Origin: Sulfuricurvum sp. 17-40-25
GTDB taxonomy: Bacteria; Campylobacterota; Campylobacteria; Campylobacterales; Sulfurimonadaceae
Assembly (NCBI GenBank): GCA_002282015.1
Contig: NCIJ01000010.1
Location: 1-40,121, forward strand
Length of the DNA: 40,121 nt
Direction: 5' to 3'
Part shown: positions 1-9,695 of the stretch, piece by piece
Layout: every line of letters starts with the position of its first letter
Position numbering within the stretch: the stretch's first letter is position 1
The notes under the pieces: generated by a model
The model's database searches: none
What the model was told of the DNA's origin: nothing
Seen by the model: only the letters and a program-made list of their open reading frames with translations
Position numbers and translations under genes: made by a program

Positions 1-722
1 CCGTACAATCGGCTTATCTCATCACATCCTACCATCTCTTGGGGTGCTTGAGATACCAACAAGGTTTGGTTGACGAAAAAAAGTTTCGAAATATCCTCAG
101 CTATGACGCCGACGTCATGGGTAATAAACAAAACACTAATCCCTCTGGTCTTATGTAAAGATCGCAACAGTTCGTAAAAACGGTGCTGAGACTCTACATC
201 GACCCCCGTATTTGGCTCATCAACAATCAATACTTCAGGATGAGACGCAAGAGCACGCGCGATCATCACTCGCTGACGCTGACCACCCGAGAGGTGACCA
301 ATCAGTCGATCACGCAAATCACTAACTCCCATTTGCTCCATAGACTCTTCAATAATCTGTTTATCTTCAGCCGATTCAATACTAAACATTCCCCGAAGCG
401 CATAACGTCCCATTGCTACTACTTCGCGTACCGTTGCTGGAAAACTCGCGTCCACTAGAGCCGAACGCTGTGGAACGTAGCCGATTTTATGCCATGCTTT
501 AAATTTTTGTTGATCCACACCGAAAAGTCGAATCGTACCAGAAGTGGGTTTTTCTAATCCCATCAATAAGCGAATGAGCGTTGTTTTTCCCCCTCCATTT
601 GGTCCGATGATCGCACAATATTCACCCTTTAACACCGTCATATTGACTGATTTTAAAATTTCGTTACCTCTTACGGTATAGGTGAGAGAGCGAACTTCGA
701 AAAGACTCGGGGAAAATTTCAA
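1..722 (-). CDS. znuC: Metal (Zn/Mn-type) ABC transporter ATP-binding protein, 3' end outside window
   Basis: This is the ATPase subunit of an ABC importer for a divalent metal, probably zinc or manganese, acting on the cytoplasmic face of the inner membrane. Translating the minus strand gives about 240 residues: a Walker A motif (GPNGGGKTT), a Q-loop (GYVPQ), the ABC signature (LSGGQRQR), Walker B (VLIVDEP, with Asn-Thr following) and a switch His (FITHD). The gene runs off the left edge before its stop codon. I chose the TTG start at 722 because GGAG lies 5 nt upstream and it overlaps the znuA-like stop by 4 bp (TTGA), implying translational coupling; a GTG at 728 is an alternative. The znuA-like neighbour supports a cluster A-I metal importer, and the permease should lie to the left. 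The metal specificity is inferred. Confidence 0.87.
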   Translation of the reverse strand, partial: MKFSPSLFEVRSLTYTVRGNEILKSVNMTVLKGEYCAIIGPNGGGKTTLIRLLMGLEKPTSGTIRLFGVDQQKFKAWHKIGYVPQRSALVDASFPATVREVVAMGRYALRGMFSIESAEDKQIIEESMEQMGVSDLRDRLIGHLSGGQRQRVMIARALASHPEVLIVDEPNTGVDVESQHRFYELLRSLHKTRGISVLFITHDVGVIAEDISKLFFVNQTLLVSQAPQEMVGCDEISRLY

Positions 723-1633
723 CGACACTCCATTGCTTGGGTCAATTTTGCTAAATTAGCGCGCATTATCGACTCGTATGTTTGATGTGATTTTAACTCA
801 TCTTCACTAATATTCTCTAGCGGTTGGAGAGGCTGTGCTTTTGCGCCTGTTTCACGTGCTATGGTTTGGGCTACATTATCATTGATCATTTCTTCAAAAA
901 ATATTGTTGTAATCCCATGTTCTTTTACCCGTGCAATTACCTCTGCAATAATTTTTGCACTTGGCTGCTCATCGGATGAAAGACCGATAATGGATACATT
1001 TTGAAGATTATTGGCATGGGCAAGATAGCCAAATGCATCATGGTTTGAAATCAAGGTACGATTTTTACACTCTTTTAATCCAGCTGTATAGTCTGATTTT
1101 AGTCTTTGCAGTTTAGCGATGTAGGCTATTGCATTGCTATGATACAGTTTAGCATTTTGCGGGAAGCGTTTAGAAAACTCATTCTCAAGTGTTTGCGTCA
1201 TTGTTATCATATTATCTATATCCAGCCAATAGTGCGGGTCATACGCTCCATCGTCTTGTTCTCTTAATAATGTCACATGCCCACTCATATCAATCACTTT
1301 GACTGTTTTAGGTAAAGTATTTTCAATGGATTTTGCCCACGTTTCAAATCCTGCACCGTTATAAATGAAAAATACCGCATTGGATATCTTGGCGACTTGT
1401 ACCGGCGTGGGAGAAAACATATGGGCATCGCTTCCCAATGGGACGATAGGAAAAATATTCAATGTATCCCCGGTAATCACACTCGAGGCTTCATAGAGAG
1501 TGAAAGTGCTTACAGCGACCATTGGTTTGTCCGTTTGTTGCAGTGGAGCAGATAATTCTGGACTCAAAAACCTTACACCCACACCTATGATGACAAGCAT
1601 GACTCCAATAAAGATCAAACGTTTTGTATTCAT
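719..1633 (-). CDS. znuA: Periplasmic metal-binding protein of ZnuA/MntC type (cluster A-I)
   Basis: This is the solute-binding partner of the adjacent ABC ATPase; it captures Zn2+ or Mn2+ in the periplasm and delivers it to the permease. The 304-aa product starts with one hydrophobic segment (residues 5-24) that serves as a signal or membrane anchor. Metal-ligand regions of the family are visible: His in the GSDAHMF segment, His in DPHYW, His in SNHDAF, and acidic residues in FFEEMIND. The His-rich loop typical of dedicated zinc ZnuA proteins is nearly absent; only a short acidic stretch (REQDDGAYD) precedes DPHYW, so manganese is possible. It is the first gene of the minus-strand operon with znuC, and a TATAAT lies 33-38 bp upstream. 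I saw no convincing Zur or Fur box. Confidence 0.87.
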   Translation of the reverse strand: MNTKRLIFIGVMLVIIGVGVRFLSPELSAPLQQTDKPMVAVSTFTLYEASSVITGDTLNIFPIVPLGSDAHMFSPTPVQVAKISNAVFFIYNGAGFETWAKSIENTLPKTVKVIDMSGHVTLLREQDDGAYDPHYWLDIDNMITMTQTLENEFSKRFPQNAKLYHSNAIAYIAKLQRLKSDYTAGLKECKNRTLISNHDAFGYLAHANNLQNVSIIGLSSDEQPSAKIIAEVIARVKEHGITTIFFEEMINDNVAQTIARETGAKAQPLQPLENISEDELKSHQTYESIMRANLAKLTQAMECR

Positions 1634-1665
1634 CTCTACATCCCTATTGTTAATTCAGTCATACC

Positions 1666-1671
1666 ATTATA
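1666..1671 (-). promoter_or_regulatory. Putative -10 box for znuA-znuC
   Basis: Read on the minus strand this is a perfect TATAAT, 33-38 bp upstream of the znuA-like ATG, followed by AGGGATG-type ribosome-binding bases just before the start. No clear -35 box is visible, which is usual for sigma-70 promoters in Campylobacterota. The assignment rests on position and consensus only. Confidence 0.45.
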
Positions 1672-1728
1672 TTCAAAAGAGGATTAAGGATCACTCTTGG
1701 TCGTTTCATACGCTCTTCATGTGCACTG

Positions 1729-1737
1729 TGCTATAAT
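1729..1737 (+). promoter_or_regulatory. Extended -10 promoter for secG-frr-pyrE
   Basis: TGCTATAAT is a consensus extended -10 element 32 bp upstream of the secG ATG, with AAGGA at 1758-1762 as the ribosome-binding site. It diverges from the znuA promoter about 60 bp away, so the 135-bp gap holds two back-to-back promoters. Confidence 0.6.
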
Positions 1738-1768
1738 CGCGAACTTTTACACTATATAAGGACTCATA

Positions 1769-2086
1769 ATGACAGGCATTCTGCTCATCGTGCAAATCGT
1801 ACTCGTGGTGATGATCGTCATCGCCGTACTCTTACAAAAAAGCTCCAGTATTGGTTTGGGCGCGTATAGCGGCTCGAATGAATCCGTGTTTGGAGCAAAA
1901 GGACCTGGGAGCTTTTTGGCTAAGGTCACTTTTTTTCTTGGATTTACATTTGTGGTTAACACCATTGCTTTGGGCTATTTTTACGCTCAACAAAAAAATG
2001 CATCTGTCGTTGATTCTATGTTGGATAAAACTGACATTAGTGCACCAACTATCAATGTCGTCGACGACGTAAACACTACTAAATAA
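1769..2086 (+). CDS. secG: Preprotein translocase subunit SecG
   Basis: SecG is the small inner-membrane subunit of SecYEG and helps SecA-driven protein export. The 105-aa product has the family layout: an N-terminal transmembrane helix (about residues 3-22), a cytoplasmic loop with the diagnostic Leu-Leu-Gln-Lys and Gly-rich region (SSSIGLGAYSG followed by NESVFGAKGP), and a second transmembrane helix (about 49-70). A polar tail of about 30 residues follows, typical of epsilonproteobacterial SecG. AAGGA lies 6 nt before the ATG. The gene is followed after 14 bp by frr, as the first gene of a secG-frr-pyrE operon. Confidence 0.93.
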   Translation: MTGILLIVQIVLVVMIVIAVLLQKSSSIGLGAYSGSNESVFGAKGPGSFLAKVTFFLGFTFVVNTIALGYFYAQQKNASVVDSMLDKTDISAPTINVVDDVNTTK

Positions 2087-2100
2087 GAAGGGAACATTTC

Positions 2101-2658
2101 ATGTTAGAAGAAGTGTATCAATTTTGTGAAGAAAAAATGCAGGGAAGTCATGAGCATATGCTCAGTAACTTTCGAACACTGCGCACAGGAAGAGTAACCA
2201 CTAAGATCTTGGATAATGTACGTGTTGATAGCTACGGGTCTATGGTTCCATTGGATCAAGCAGCAAGCGTATTGGCAACCGATGCTACGACCATCACGAT
2301 CTCTCCATGGGATAAGTCGATGCTCAGCGTCATCGAAAAAGCGATTTTAAAATCCGATATCGGTGTCAATCCAAACAACAACGGTGAAGAGATCAAACTC
2401 TTTTTCCCTCCAATGACCGTAGATCAACGTCACGAAACTGCAAAAAAAGCGAAAGGGATGGCAGACGATGCAAAAGTCGCTGTCCGTAATGATCGTAAAA
2501 AAGCAAACGATAAGATCAAAGTTCTTGAAAAAGATAAAATCGTAACTGCTGATGATTCAAAAGCAGCTCAAGATAAAGTTCAAAAAATAACCGATAAATT
2601 TATCACTAAAATCGATGACTCGCTCAAAAGTAAAGAGCAAGACATTCTTACGGTCTAA
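2101..2658 (+). CDS. frr: Ribosome recycling factor
   Basis: RRF splits the post-termination ribosome together with EF-G so that subunits can be reused; it is cytoplasmic and essential. At 185 aa it has the normal family length. Visible hallmarks are the N-terminal helix followed by [17 protein letters not shown], the [15 protein letters not shown] segment, the [16 protein letters not shown] segment that corresponds to the conserved PxxTEERRxExxK region, and a long Lys/Asp-rich helical C-terminus. It has a GGGA ribosome-binding site in the gap after secG and ends 2 bp before pyrE, so the three genes are almost certainly cotranscribed. Confidence 0.96.
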   Translation: MLEEVYQFCEEKMQGSHEHMLSNFRTLRTGRVTTKILDNVRVDSYGSMVPLDQAASVLATDATTITISPWDKSMLSVIEKAILKSDIGVNPNNNGEEIKLFFPPMTVDQRHETAKKAKGMADDAKVAVRNDRKKANDKIKVLEKDKIVTADDSKAAQDKVQKITDKFITKIDDSLKSKEQDILTV

Positions 2659-2660
2659 TC

Positions 2661-3269
2661 ATGGACGTCAAAGCCATCTATATGAAAGCAGATGCTCTTT
2701 TAGAAGGGCATTTCAAGCTAAGCTCCGGAAATCACTCCCAATATTACCTCCAATCAGCAAAAGTACTCGAAGATCCTAAAACGGCAAAGCAATTAGCCGA
2801 GGCATTGGCTGTACAGATCAATGCAAGTGCATTGCAAATCGATACGGTATGTGCGCCTGCACTTGGTGGACTTATCGCCGGATTTGCCCTCGCAACGGCT
2901 TTGGACAAACGGTCTATTTTTGCGGAACGTGTCAATGGTGAAATGCAAATTCGTCGTGGATTTGAAATCAAAAAAGGGGAACGTGTCCTCGTATGTGAAG
3001 ACATTATTACCACTGGCGGTTCAGCGCTCGAAGCTGCGCGTGCTATTGAAGCTCTGGGCGGAGAAGTCATAGCGTTTGCGGCATTGGCTAATCGCGGGTT
3101 TTGTAAACGTGATGGCAGTAGCTTAGAGCGTAAAGAAAACTGTTCACTCCCGGTGAACAAACCTCTTTTTGCACTAGCTGATTTTGATTTCGAGATGTAC
3201 GCACCCGATAACTGTCCACTGTGTCAAGCTGGGTCTGAAGCGATTAAACCGGGGTCAAGAGGAAACTAA
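2661..3269 (+). CDS. pyrE: Orotate phosphoribosyltransferase
   Basis: PyrE transfers the phosphoribosyl group of PRPP to orotate to give OMP, the fifth step of UMP synthesis. The 202-aa protein has the PRPP-binding signature [19 protein letters not shown] (about residues 107-125) and the early [14 protein letters not shown] substrate loop. The C-terminal tail contains several Cys residues (FCKRDGS, ENCSLP, NCPLCQ), as in the longer OPRT subtype. It follows frr after 2 bp. The stop codon lies in the loop of a short stem-loop (3256-3276). The following gene is convergent. Confidence 0.95.
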   Translation: MDVKAIYMKADALLEGHFKLSSGNHSQYYLQSAKVLEDPKTAKQLAEALAVQINASALQIDTVCAPALGGLIAGFALATALDKRSIFAERVNGEMQIRRGFEIKKGERVLVCEDIITTGGSALEAARAIEALGGEVIAFAALANRGFCKRDGSSLERKENCSLPVNKPLFALADFDFEMYAPDNCPLCQAGSEAIKPGSRGN

Positions 3270-3276
3270 CCTCTTG
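3256..3276. terminator. Stem-loop between convergent pyrE and kefB-like genes
   Basis: A perfect 7-bp inverted repeat CAAGAGG/CCTCTTG encloses a 7-nt loop that contains the pyrE stop codon. The next gene on the opposite strand ends 10 bp further on, so the hairpin is placed to end transcription from either side. There is no U-tract, so the terminator role is tentative. Confidence 0.35.
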
Positions 3277-3285
3277 CTCAATGTC

Positions 3286-4896
3286 TTATAGCTCACAATA
3301 AAGAGCTTCGCAGACTAGTTTGGCCGCAACCTCTTTTTTCCCATCCACAGTAACTGTGATTGGGAGTCCTCTAAGTTCTCTTTTTTCTTCTATACTCACT
3401 ACTTTGACAACGACCTTCACCTGTGGCGCATAGCTTAATATGCTTTCACAAATTAGACGTTTTTTTGCCAAATTATCAAGCGTTACAATAACACTGATCG
3501 CCTCATGAATGTGCAGCTTGTCTAAAATCGCAATCTTGGACATATCACCATAATACGCTTTTTCACCATCAGAGAGAGCCTCTTGAACATGCTTGTAGCT
3601 ATTGTCTACAATAATGTATTTCACATCTTCTAATCGTAACGCTTGGACCACAAATTTTCCCACAATACCGTATCCACACACGATTACATGATTGTTGTAG
3701 ACCGAAAGAGACTCAAAGTCTTCCGTCATACTGGTCTCTTTAAAAAAGAATCCCGCAATTACACTGACTCTTGAGAGAATAAACGGTGTTGCGACAATCG
3801 AGAGTACGGTGATGAGCACCAGCATTTGAACCAATTGCGGTTCTAAAATCTTACTATTACCCGCAAGAGCGAAAATAGCAAACGAAAATTCTCCCACTTG
3901 AGACAGCGCAACGGCTGTCTTAAATGCTGTTTTTCCCTTGGAATAAATACGAACTACTCCGAAAATAATAAGCGCTTTTATCACTAAAATAATGATCAAC
4001 AGCCCGAGAATTTCTCCAATATGTGCCACAAAAAAGAGGACATCGATCTTCATTCCTACCGTAACGAAAAAGGTTCCCAGCAGTAGATCTTTAAAAGGGG
4101 CAATGTCTGACTCAACTTTATTATGATAATTGGTTTCGGCGATAATCATCCCCGCAATAAAGGCTCCTAGTGAATAGGTAAAGCCGAAGAAATGCGCACT
4201 CAATGATGCACCAACAACAATAACTAAAACCGATCCCATAAACAGTTCTTCAACGTTACTCGTAGATGAAAAATGCAGCAGCCACGTCATCACGCGCTTG
4301 CCAACGACAAACAACAAACTAACGACCACAATGGCACTAAATGTTGTTTGCATCAGCACTTGCCCAATATTATCGGTTCCTGTACTCAAAAATCCAATCA
4401 AAATCAAAATCGGGATAACCGCTAAATCTTGATAAATCAAGATTCCCATAGAACGCTGTCCATATGGGCGTGATATCTCTTTACTCTGCTTTAAATAACT
4501 TAGTACTACTGCGGTAGATGATAGGGAAAGAGACATAGAAACAATCATCGATGTTGCAAAATCAAGATCAAACAAACCATACGTTGCCCCAAAGATGACT
4601 ATCGCAGTGAGTGTTGTTTGTAAAAATCCATTCAAAAATACATCAATTTTCATCGTAGCAAGTCGTCGGAGGGATACTTCCAATCCGATGGTAAACATCA
4701 AAAATACCACACCAAATTCAGCAATCGTAGCCAGAGTATCCGAGTCTGCCATATGCCGTAGATCAAAAGCATAGGCAACTACGGTTCCTGTCATAATGTA
4801 GCCGATAATCTGAGAGACACCAAGGCGTTTTAAAATGAGATTAACGACAATCGAAATCCCAAGCGCAATCGTAAGATAATAAAGAGCCGATTCCAT
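3286..4896 (-). CDS. kefB: CPA2 family cation/proton antiporter with TrkA-N domain (KefB/KefC-like)
   Basis: This is an inner-membrane monovalent cation (probably K+):H+ antiporter involved in pH or electrophile response. The 536-aa product has about 12 hydrophobic helices over residues 1-380, including the SSTAVVLSYL segment and the FVTVGMKIDV motif typical of Na_H_Exchanger domains. A cytoplasmic Rossmann RCK/TrkA-N domain follows, with the nucleotide loop CGYGIVGKF (about residues 410-418) and an acidic partner VDNSYKHV. It starts at ATG 4896 with AAAGGA upstream and faces pyrG across a 133-bp divergent gap. The exact ion and the Kef-type gating by glutathione are inferred. Confidence 0.85.
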   Translation of the reverse strand: MESALYYLTIALGISIVVNLILKRLGVSQIIGYIMTGTVVAYAFDLRHMADSDTLATIAEFGVVFLMFTIGLEVSLRRLATMKIDVFLNGFLQTTLTAIVIFGATYGLFDLDFATSMIVSMSLSLSSTAVVLSYLKQSKEISRPYGQRSMGILIYQDLAVIPILILIGFLSTGTDNIGQVLMQTTFSAIVVVSLLFVVGKRVMTWLLHFSSTSNVEELFMGSVLVIVVGASLSAHFFGFTYSLGAFIAGMIIAETNYHNKVESDIAPFKDLLLGTFFVTVGMKIDVLFFVAHIGEILGLLIIILVIKALIIFGVVRIYSKGKTAFKTAVALSQVGEFSFAIFALAGNSKILEPQLVQMLVLITVLSIVATPFILSRVSVIAGFFFKETSMTEDFESLSVYNNHVIVCGYGIVGKFVVQALRLEDVKYIIVDNSYKHVQEALSDGEKAYYGDMSKIAILDKLHIHEAISVIVTLDNLAKKRLICESILSYAPQVKVVVKVVSIEEKRELRGLPITVTVDGKKEVAAKLVCEALYCEL

Positions 4897-4924
4897 TAAA
4901 TTTTTCCTTTTTATAAGCCATAAC

Positions 4925-4934
4925 AGTATATAAT
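4925..4934. promoter_or_regulatory. Overlapping divergent -10 boxes for pyrG and kefB-like gene
   Basis: On the plus strand TATAAT (4929-4934) fits a pyrG promoter with a leader of about 90 nt. On the minus strand the overlapping TATACT (4930-4925) could serve the antiporter gene, whose ATG is 29 bp away. The overlap would make the two promoters mutually exclusive. This rests on consensus and position only. Confidence 0.35.
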
Positions 4935-5029
4935 GACCTACTTAAAATACAGCTCACAAAAGTCGTTATGTGTGCCTATTTGGCCTATTTTCACCCAAAA
5001 TATTGATTCATTATCCGAAGGAAACCCTC

Positions 5030-6658
5030 ATGACCAAGTATATTTTTGTAACCGGTGGCGTATTGAGTTCTCTTGGAAAAGGAATTACCGCTGCTAGTAT
5101 CGGCGCATTGCTCTCCCATGCAGGCAAAAAAGTTGGTATGCTTAAAATCGATCCGTACATCAATGTCGATCCAGGGACCATGAGCCCATTGGAACACGGT
5201 GAAGTTTTTGTCACCAAAGACGGTGCAGAGACTGATTTGGACGTCGGAAACTATGAGCGTTTTTTAGATGCTTCGTTTTTACGCACCAGTAACTTCACAA
5301 CAGGGCAAGTCTACAGCAGCGTAATCGAGCGTGAACGTGCCGGTGGATACCTCGGACAAACCATCCAAGTCGTACCGCACATCGTAGGTGAAATCGTCGA
5401 TCGTATCAAAAATGCAGGCGAAGGTCATGAAATCCTCGTCGTTGAACTTGGCGGAACCGTTGGAGACATCGAAGGTCTCCCATTTATGGAAGCAATCCGA
5501 ATGATGAAACACGACGACGAAGTTGAGGGAACATTCTTCATCCACGTAACGCTTATCCCCTTTATCAAAGCGGCAGGCGAACACAAAAGCAAACCAACAC
5601 AACACTCGGTTCAAGAGCTCCGACGTATCGGTATCACACCGCAGATGATCATCGCACGGAGTGAAGAATCGCTTCCAAAAACATTCAAGAAAAAATTGGC
5701 CCTTAGCTGTGACGTTTCTGCTGATAGCATCATCGAAGCGCTTGACGCTTCCACTATTTATGCCATACCGCTTACCTTCTTGCACCAAAATATTTTAGTA
5801 CCCATTGCAAAAGAGCTTGGGTTAGGTGAACTCAAACCGGATATGGAACAATGGGACATATTGGTTAAAAAGATTGTTTCTCCTAAATACCGCGTGAATA
5901 TCGGATTTGTCGGAAAATACCTAGAGCTCAAAGAATCGTATAAATCACTTATCGAAGCCCTCATACATTCGGGAGCTCACTTAGATACCCGCGTGAATAT
6001 CAGCTGGATCGACAGTGAAAAAATCGAAGAACAAGGAGCTGAGGTCTTCTTACGCGATTGTGATTCGGTACTCGTAGCCGGTGGATTTGGAAATCGTGGG
6101 GTTGAGGGAAAGATCAAAGCTATCCGCTACGCGCGTGAAAACCGTCTTCCGTATTTAGGTATCTGCTTGGGTATGCAGCTTTCACTTGTTGAATATGCTC
6201 GCAATGTTTTAGGATTTACCGATGCTAACTCCATCGAGTTTAATCCTCAAACCACTCATCCAATGATCTATTTGATCGATAACTTTATCGACCAATCGGG
6301 CCAAAAGCAACTCCGTACCCACCGCTCACCTATGGGTGGAACAATGCGTTTGGGTGAATACCCGTGTGAGACTAAAGAGGGATCCCATCTTCGCGCAGCC
6401 TATAGCGGTGCTCCAATGATTTTTGAACGTCATCGTCACCGTTATGAAGCCAATCCAACCTATCGCGATGATTTAGAGCGTGCAGGGATGATTGTAACCG
6501 GTGAATCCGATGGGCTTATCGAAGCAGTTGAAATACCGGGACATCCGTGGTTTTTGGGAGTCCAATTTCACCCAGAGTTTACTTCACGTTTACAAACCCC
6601 TAATGCGACCATCCTTGCATTTGTGAAGGCTACCTTTGAGCAAACCAATCCTGCTTGA
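5030..6658 (+). CDS. pyrG: CTP synthase (glutamine-hydrolysing)
   Basis: PyrG makes CTP from UTP, ATP and glutamine in the cytoplasm. I start it at ATG 5030 (542 aa), preceded by GAAGGA at 5017-5022, rather than at the longer in-frame ATG 4970, because the protein then begins [18 protein letters not shown] exactly like the family (E. coli 545 aa). The synthetase domain (1 to about 270) has that P-loop and the [15 protein letters not shown] region. The class I glutaminase domain has its nucleophile Cys379 in LGICLGMQ and the His/Glu pair in QFHPEFTSR near the C-terminus. recJ begins inside its last 23 bp, so the two are coupled. Confidence 0.97.
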   Translation: MTKYIFVTGGVLSSLGKGITAASIGALLSHAGKKVGMLKIDPYINVDPGTMSPLEHGEVFVTKDGAETDLDVGNYERFLDASFLRTSNFTTGQVYSSVIERERAGGYLGQTIQVVPHIVGEIVDRIKNAGEGHEILVVELGGTVGDIEGLPFMEAIRMMKHDDEVEGTFFIHVTLIPFIKAAGEHKSKPTQHSVQELRRIGITPQMIIARSEESLPKTFKKKLALSCDVSADSIIEALDASTIYAIPLTFLHQNILVPIAKELGLGELKPDMEQWDILVKKIVSPKYRVNIGFVGKYLELKESYKSLIEALIHSGAHLDTRVNISWIDSEKIEEQGAEVFLRDCDSVLVAGGFGNRGVEGKIKAIRYARENRLPYLGICLGMQLSLVEYARNVLGFTDANSIEFNPQTTHPMIYLIDNFIDQSGQKQLRTHRSPMGGTMRLGEYPCETKEGSHLRAAYSGAPMIFERHRHRYEANPTYRDDLERAGMIVTGESDGLIEAVEIPGHPWFLGVQFHPEFTSRLQTPNATILAFVKATFEQTNPA

Positions 6659-8237
6659 GGTACCTCATCTCAACCACGAGAACTTAAATACCCTTCTCGC
6701 AGGGCGTTTTAATGCCCAAAGTGAAAAACTTTCCGACATTCCTCATCCCAGCCAACTCAAAGATGCCCTAAAAGCTGCCAAACGCATTGCCGACGCTATT
6801 CGCAAAGGTGAAAAAATAGCCCTTGTAGGGGATTACGATGTAGATGGGGTGACCTCTACTGCGATCGTTAAACGTTTTTTTGATCTCATCCCTTATCCTC
6901 TGTTTGCCACTATCCCAAACCGTTTTACGGATGGGTATGGTGTTTCCAAAGGGGTACTAGAGCGTATCCATGCTAATGTCGTGTTTACGGTAGACAATGG
7001 GATCAATGCCGTTGAAGCCGCCGAGGTATGTAAGACAAGAGGCATAGATCTCATCATCACGGATCACCATACCCCAAGTGACATTCTCCCAGATGCCTTT
7101 GCCATTGTCAATCCAAAACTGCGTGATTGCCCTTACCCATTTAAAGATATCTGTGGAGCACAAGTAGGCTGGCTTTTGATGGGGCTCATCAAGCAAGAGC
7201 TTGGACTCTCCATCGATATGCGCCAGTTTTTCCCTTTTCTAGCACTTGCTATTATCGCTGACGTTATGCCACTAGTAGGAATCAATCGTGCCATCGTCAA
7301 AACAGGACTGGAGATGATGAATACCTCTTCTATTCCTCCGTTTGTGATTATCCGCGATATCCTCAATCGTTCCAGTATTTCCTCTGAGGACATCGGGTTT
7401 CAAATTGCTCCGCGTATCAACAGTGCAGGTCGTCTCGAAGATGCTTCGATCGCATTGGACTTTTTAACGGCTAAAACCACTGAAAAAGCCTATCACCAAT
7501 ATGATCTTCTCACGGCCCTCAATGCCCTACGAAAAGAGATCGAAGCGGACACAACGGCACGCGCGATGGGTGAGGTATCCTCTCATGATCAGGTTATCGT
7601 TGTCGCAGGAGAACATTGGAACGAGGGGGTTGTGGGTATCGTCGCTTCACGCCTCGTGAACCATTTTCAAAAACCTGCTATCGTATTGAGCATCCACAAT
7701 GGTATCGCCAAAGGCTCAGGACGCAGTATCGGTAATGTGGATTTATACACGCTCATTAAATCACAAGAACACCTATTAGGTAAATTCGGCGGGCACAAGA
7801 TGGCGGCAGGACTCTCTATGGATTTGGAAAATGTCACGCAATTTCGTACTCTTATCAACCAAGCTGCGCAAGAGCTTCACCCTGATGATTTTATTCCTCA
7901 AAGTGATATTCTAGGAGAACTAGAGTCCGAATCGATTAATTTCGAGTTGCTTGAACTGCTCCAAAAATTTGAGCCCTACGGTGAGGGAAATCCTCGTCCA
8001 CGCTTTTTATTGCGGGATGCACAGGTCGTACAGATAAAACTGTTTGGCAGTGATAAATCCCATAGCCGTTTAGAACTTCGACCAATTCCCACTATTTCTA
8101 AAACAATTGAATTAATCGCATTTCGAAGAGTATTGGAGTGTCCAGACAGTAAACAGCTTAGCTGCAGCTATACGGTTAATAAAAATGAATTCAATGGCAA
8201 AGTTTCCATGCAACTTATGTTAGAAAGGCTCTTTTGA
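6636..8237 (+). CDS. recJ: Single-stranded-DNA-specific exonuclease RecJ (DHH family)
   Basis: RecJ is a 5'-to-3' ssDNA exonuclease in RecF-pathway recombination, mismatch repair and base excision repair. The 533-aa product shows DHH motif I (GDYDVDG, residues 65-71), the DHH triad itself (D143-H144-H145), a DHHA1 domain with the GSGRS segment and the FGGHKMAAG motif, and a C-terminal OB-like region. The start is TTG 6636 inside pyrG (23-bp overlap). The first downstream ATG would remove the conserved N-terminus, so TTG is preferred although I see no strong ribosome-binding site. The gene overlaps the next gene's ATG by 1 bp. Confidence 0.93.
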   Translation: MSKPILLEVPHLNHENLNTLLAGRFNAQSEKLSDIPHPSQLKDALKAAKRIADAIRKGEKIALVGDYDVDGVTSTAIVKRFFDLIPYPLFATIPNRFTDGYGVSKGVLERIHANVVFTVDNGINAVEAAEVCKTRGIDLIITDHHTPSDILPDAFAIVNPKLRDCPYPFKDICGAQVGWLLMGLIKQELGLSIDMRQFFPFLALAIIADVMPLVGINRAIVKTGLEMMNTSSIPPFVIIRDILNRSSISSEDIGFQIAPRINSAGRLEDASIALDFLTAKTTEKAYHQYDLLTALNALRKEIEADTTARAMGEVSSHDQVIVVAGEHWNEGVVGIVASRLVNHFQKPAIVLSIHNGIAKGSGRSIGNVDLYTLIKSQEHLLGKFGGHKMAAGLSMDLENVTQFRTLINQAAQELHPDDFIPQSDILGELESESINFELLELLQKFEPYGEGNPRPRFLLRDAQVVQIKLFGSDKSHSRLELRPIPTISKTIELIAFRRVLECPDSKQLSCSYTVNKNEFNGKVSMQLMLERLF

Positions 8238-9280
8238 TGAATACTTTTTACATCGCCTTTCGTGATCCTCTCTTTGGCGTCATCCTCTTTTTTCTTTTAC
8301 TCTTTGTTATCTCATTTTTAAGCTATTGGGGAGGGCGCTATAAAGCGTCCAGAGCACACCGTTCTTTAGAATCCTTCTTGGGGAAATTTGACGAGAGCAG
8401 TGATCCGACACCCATTGCCTCCCAAATTCATAATAATACACTCAATAATGAGTCCTGGCTTTTACTGGCTCAAAGTTTTGAGCTACAGGGCAACTATGAG
8501 AAGAGTGTTGAAATATACCTCGCTATTCTCTCAAAATACAGCGATCCTATATTTCAAAAAGAGGTACTGCTACTTTTAGGGAAAACCTATTTTAAGGCAG
8601 GCTTTTTGGAGCGAGCACGGGTCAGCTTTGTTCAAATACTCGAGAATCATCCCCGTACCCCCATGGCACTGCATTATCTTATTTTAGTTTATGAACAACT
8701 CCAACAGTTTGATCAGGCACTGGAAGTCAGCGAGTCTCTGTTGGAACTTCAACCGCAATCGCATTCCATTCAGACCTATCTTCAGTGCCGACTCATCCTT
8801 GTAGATCCAAAACTAACCGTTGAGGAACGATGCCAACAACTTGCTGCTATTTATCGCCAAACCCAACGCTTGGGCTATTTAATTTTCGACTATCTTTTTA
8901 CCCATTGCAGTACGCTGGCATGGGAAATCTTCGATCATGCACTGGCTCATCAACTTAGCGACATTTTATGGAGACTCAAGGACGATCAACTCGATTTAGC
9001 TATAATTTCACACAATGGATATCTGCGTGAATTATTCACCGCCCGTGGTACTGTTGAACTGGTTTCTAAAAGTTCAGTATTTGAGCTTGACACCCTCATA
9101 GCATTGCGACAATGTGGCGTTAGCAAAGCTACTTTGCAGTTTGAGTACGCGTGCGGTGAGTGTAAACAAATATCTTTTATACCGTTTCACCGATGCCCTC
9201 ATTGCCATACAATAGATACCATAAGTCCAATTTTAACCCTTTCCAAGGAACATTTTGAAGAAAATAACTCTTTTCAGTGA
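8237..9280 (+). CDS. Membrane-anchored TPR protein with C-terminal zinc ribbon (LapB/YciM-like)
   Basis: The protein (347 aa from ATG 8237) has one N-terminal transmembrane helix (about residues 12-32). Tandem TPR-type helices follow, clear around 60-175 (ESWLLLAQSFELQGNYEKSVEIY; KEVLLLLGKTYFKAGFLERARVSF). A rubredoxin-like zinc ribbon closes it (CGECKQ...RCPHCH, about 309-330). This is the layout of E. coli LapB/YciM, an inner-membrane scaffold linking lipopolysaccharide synthesis to LpxC turnover; that role is inferred here. A TTG at 8234 is in frame, but the ATG has AAAGG at proper spacing and overlaps the recJ stop by 1 bp. rnhA starts within its 3' end. Confidence 0.75.
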   Translation: MNTFYIAFRDPLFGVILFFLLLFVISFLSYWGGRYKASRAHRSLESFLGKFDESSDPTPIASQIHNNTLNNESWLLLAQSFELQGNYEKSVEIYLAILSKYSDPIFQKEVLLLLGKTYFKAGFLERARVSFVQILENHPRTPMALHYLILVYEQLQQFDQALEVSESLLELQPQSHSIQTYLQCRLILVDPKLTVEERCQQLAAIYRQTQRLGYLIFDYLFTHCSTLAWEIFDHALAHQLSDILWRLKDDQLDLAIISHNGYLRELFTARGTVELVSKSSVFELDTLIALRQCGVSKATLQFEYACGECKQISFIPFHRCPHCHTIDTISPILTLSKEHFEENNSFQ

Positions 9281-9695
9281 TGGCTCCGCCCTTGGCAATC
9301 CAGGACCAGGTGGCTATGGAGCGATTTTACGGTATGGCGATACAGAGAAAATTGTTTACGGCGGCGAGAGCCACACGACCAATAACCGTATGGAGCTGTT
9401 GGGAGTAATCGAAGGATTACGCGCACTCAAAGAACCGTGCAGCGTTACGGTTATCTCAGATTCAAGTTACGTTATAAAAGGGATTAATGAGTGGCTTGCA
9501 GGATGGGTAAAACGTAATTTTGCTAAAGTCAAAAATCCCGATCTATGGCAAGCCTATATCGAAGTCTCTGCGCAGCATCAGATATATGGGGAATGGGTAC
9601 GAGGCCACAACGGCCATCCTGAAAATGAACGATGCGATGAAATAGCCCGCGAACAGGCAGAAAAATTTAAACAAGGATTGAACACCAATGGATGA
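9255..9695 (+). CDS. rnhA: Ribonuclease HI
   Basis: RNase HI cuts the RNA strand of RNA-DNA hybrids, removing primers and R-loops. The 146-aa product has the full acidic set: Asp in [14 protein letters not shown], Glu in NNRMELLGV, Asp in ISDSSYV and Asp in ENERCDEIA, plus the His loop [11 protein letters not shown]. It begins with TTG at 9255, overlapping the preceding gene by 26 bp, with AAGGA at suitable spacing; this start gives the family's normal N-terminus ([11 protein letters not shown]). It overlaps rnc by 8 bp. Grouping of rnhA, rnc and aroC is also, from memory, a Campylobacter arrangement. Confidence 0.96.
   Translation: MKKITLFSDGSALGNPGPGGYGAILRYGDTEKIVYGGESHTTNNRMELLGVIEGLRALKEPCSVTVISDSSYVIKGINEWLAGWVKRNFAKVKNPDLWQAYIEVSAQHQIYGEWVRGHNGHPENERCDEIAREQAEKFKQGLNTNG

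Noticed and set aside
183-458. Plus-strand open frame of 91 aa at the left edge
   Set aside because: It is antisense to the well-supported ABC ATPase and has no family features.
4970-5029. 20-residue N-terminal extension of pyrG
   Set aside because: ATG 5030 has a good ribosome-binding site and gives the conserved family N-terminus; the extension does not resemble CTP synthases.
5279-5788. Minus-strand open frame of 169 aa within pyrG
   Set aside because: It is a shadow of pyrG, which has complete catalytic motifs on the other strand.
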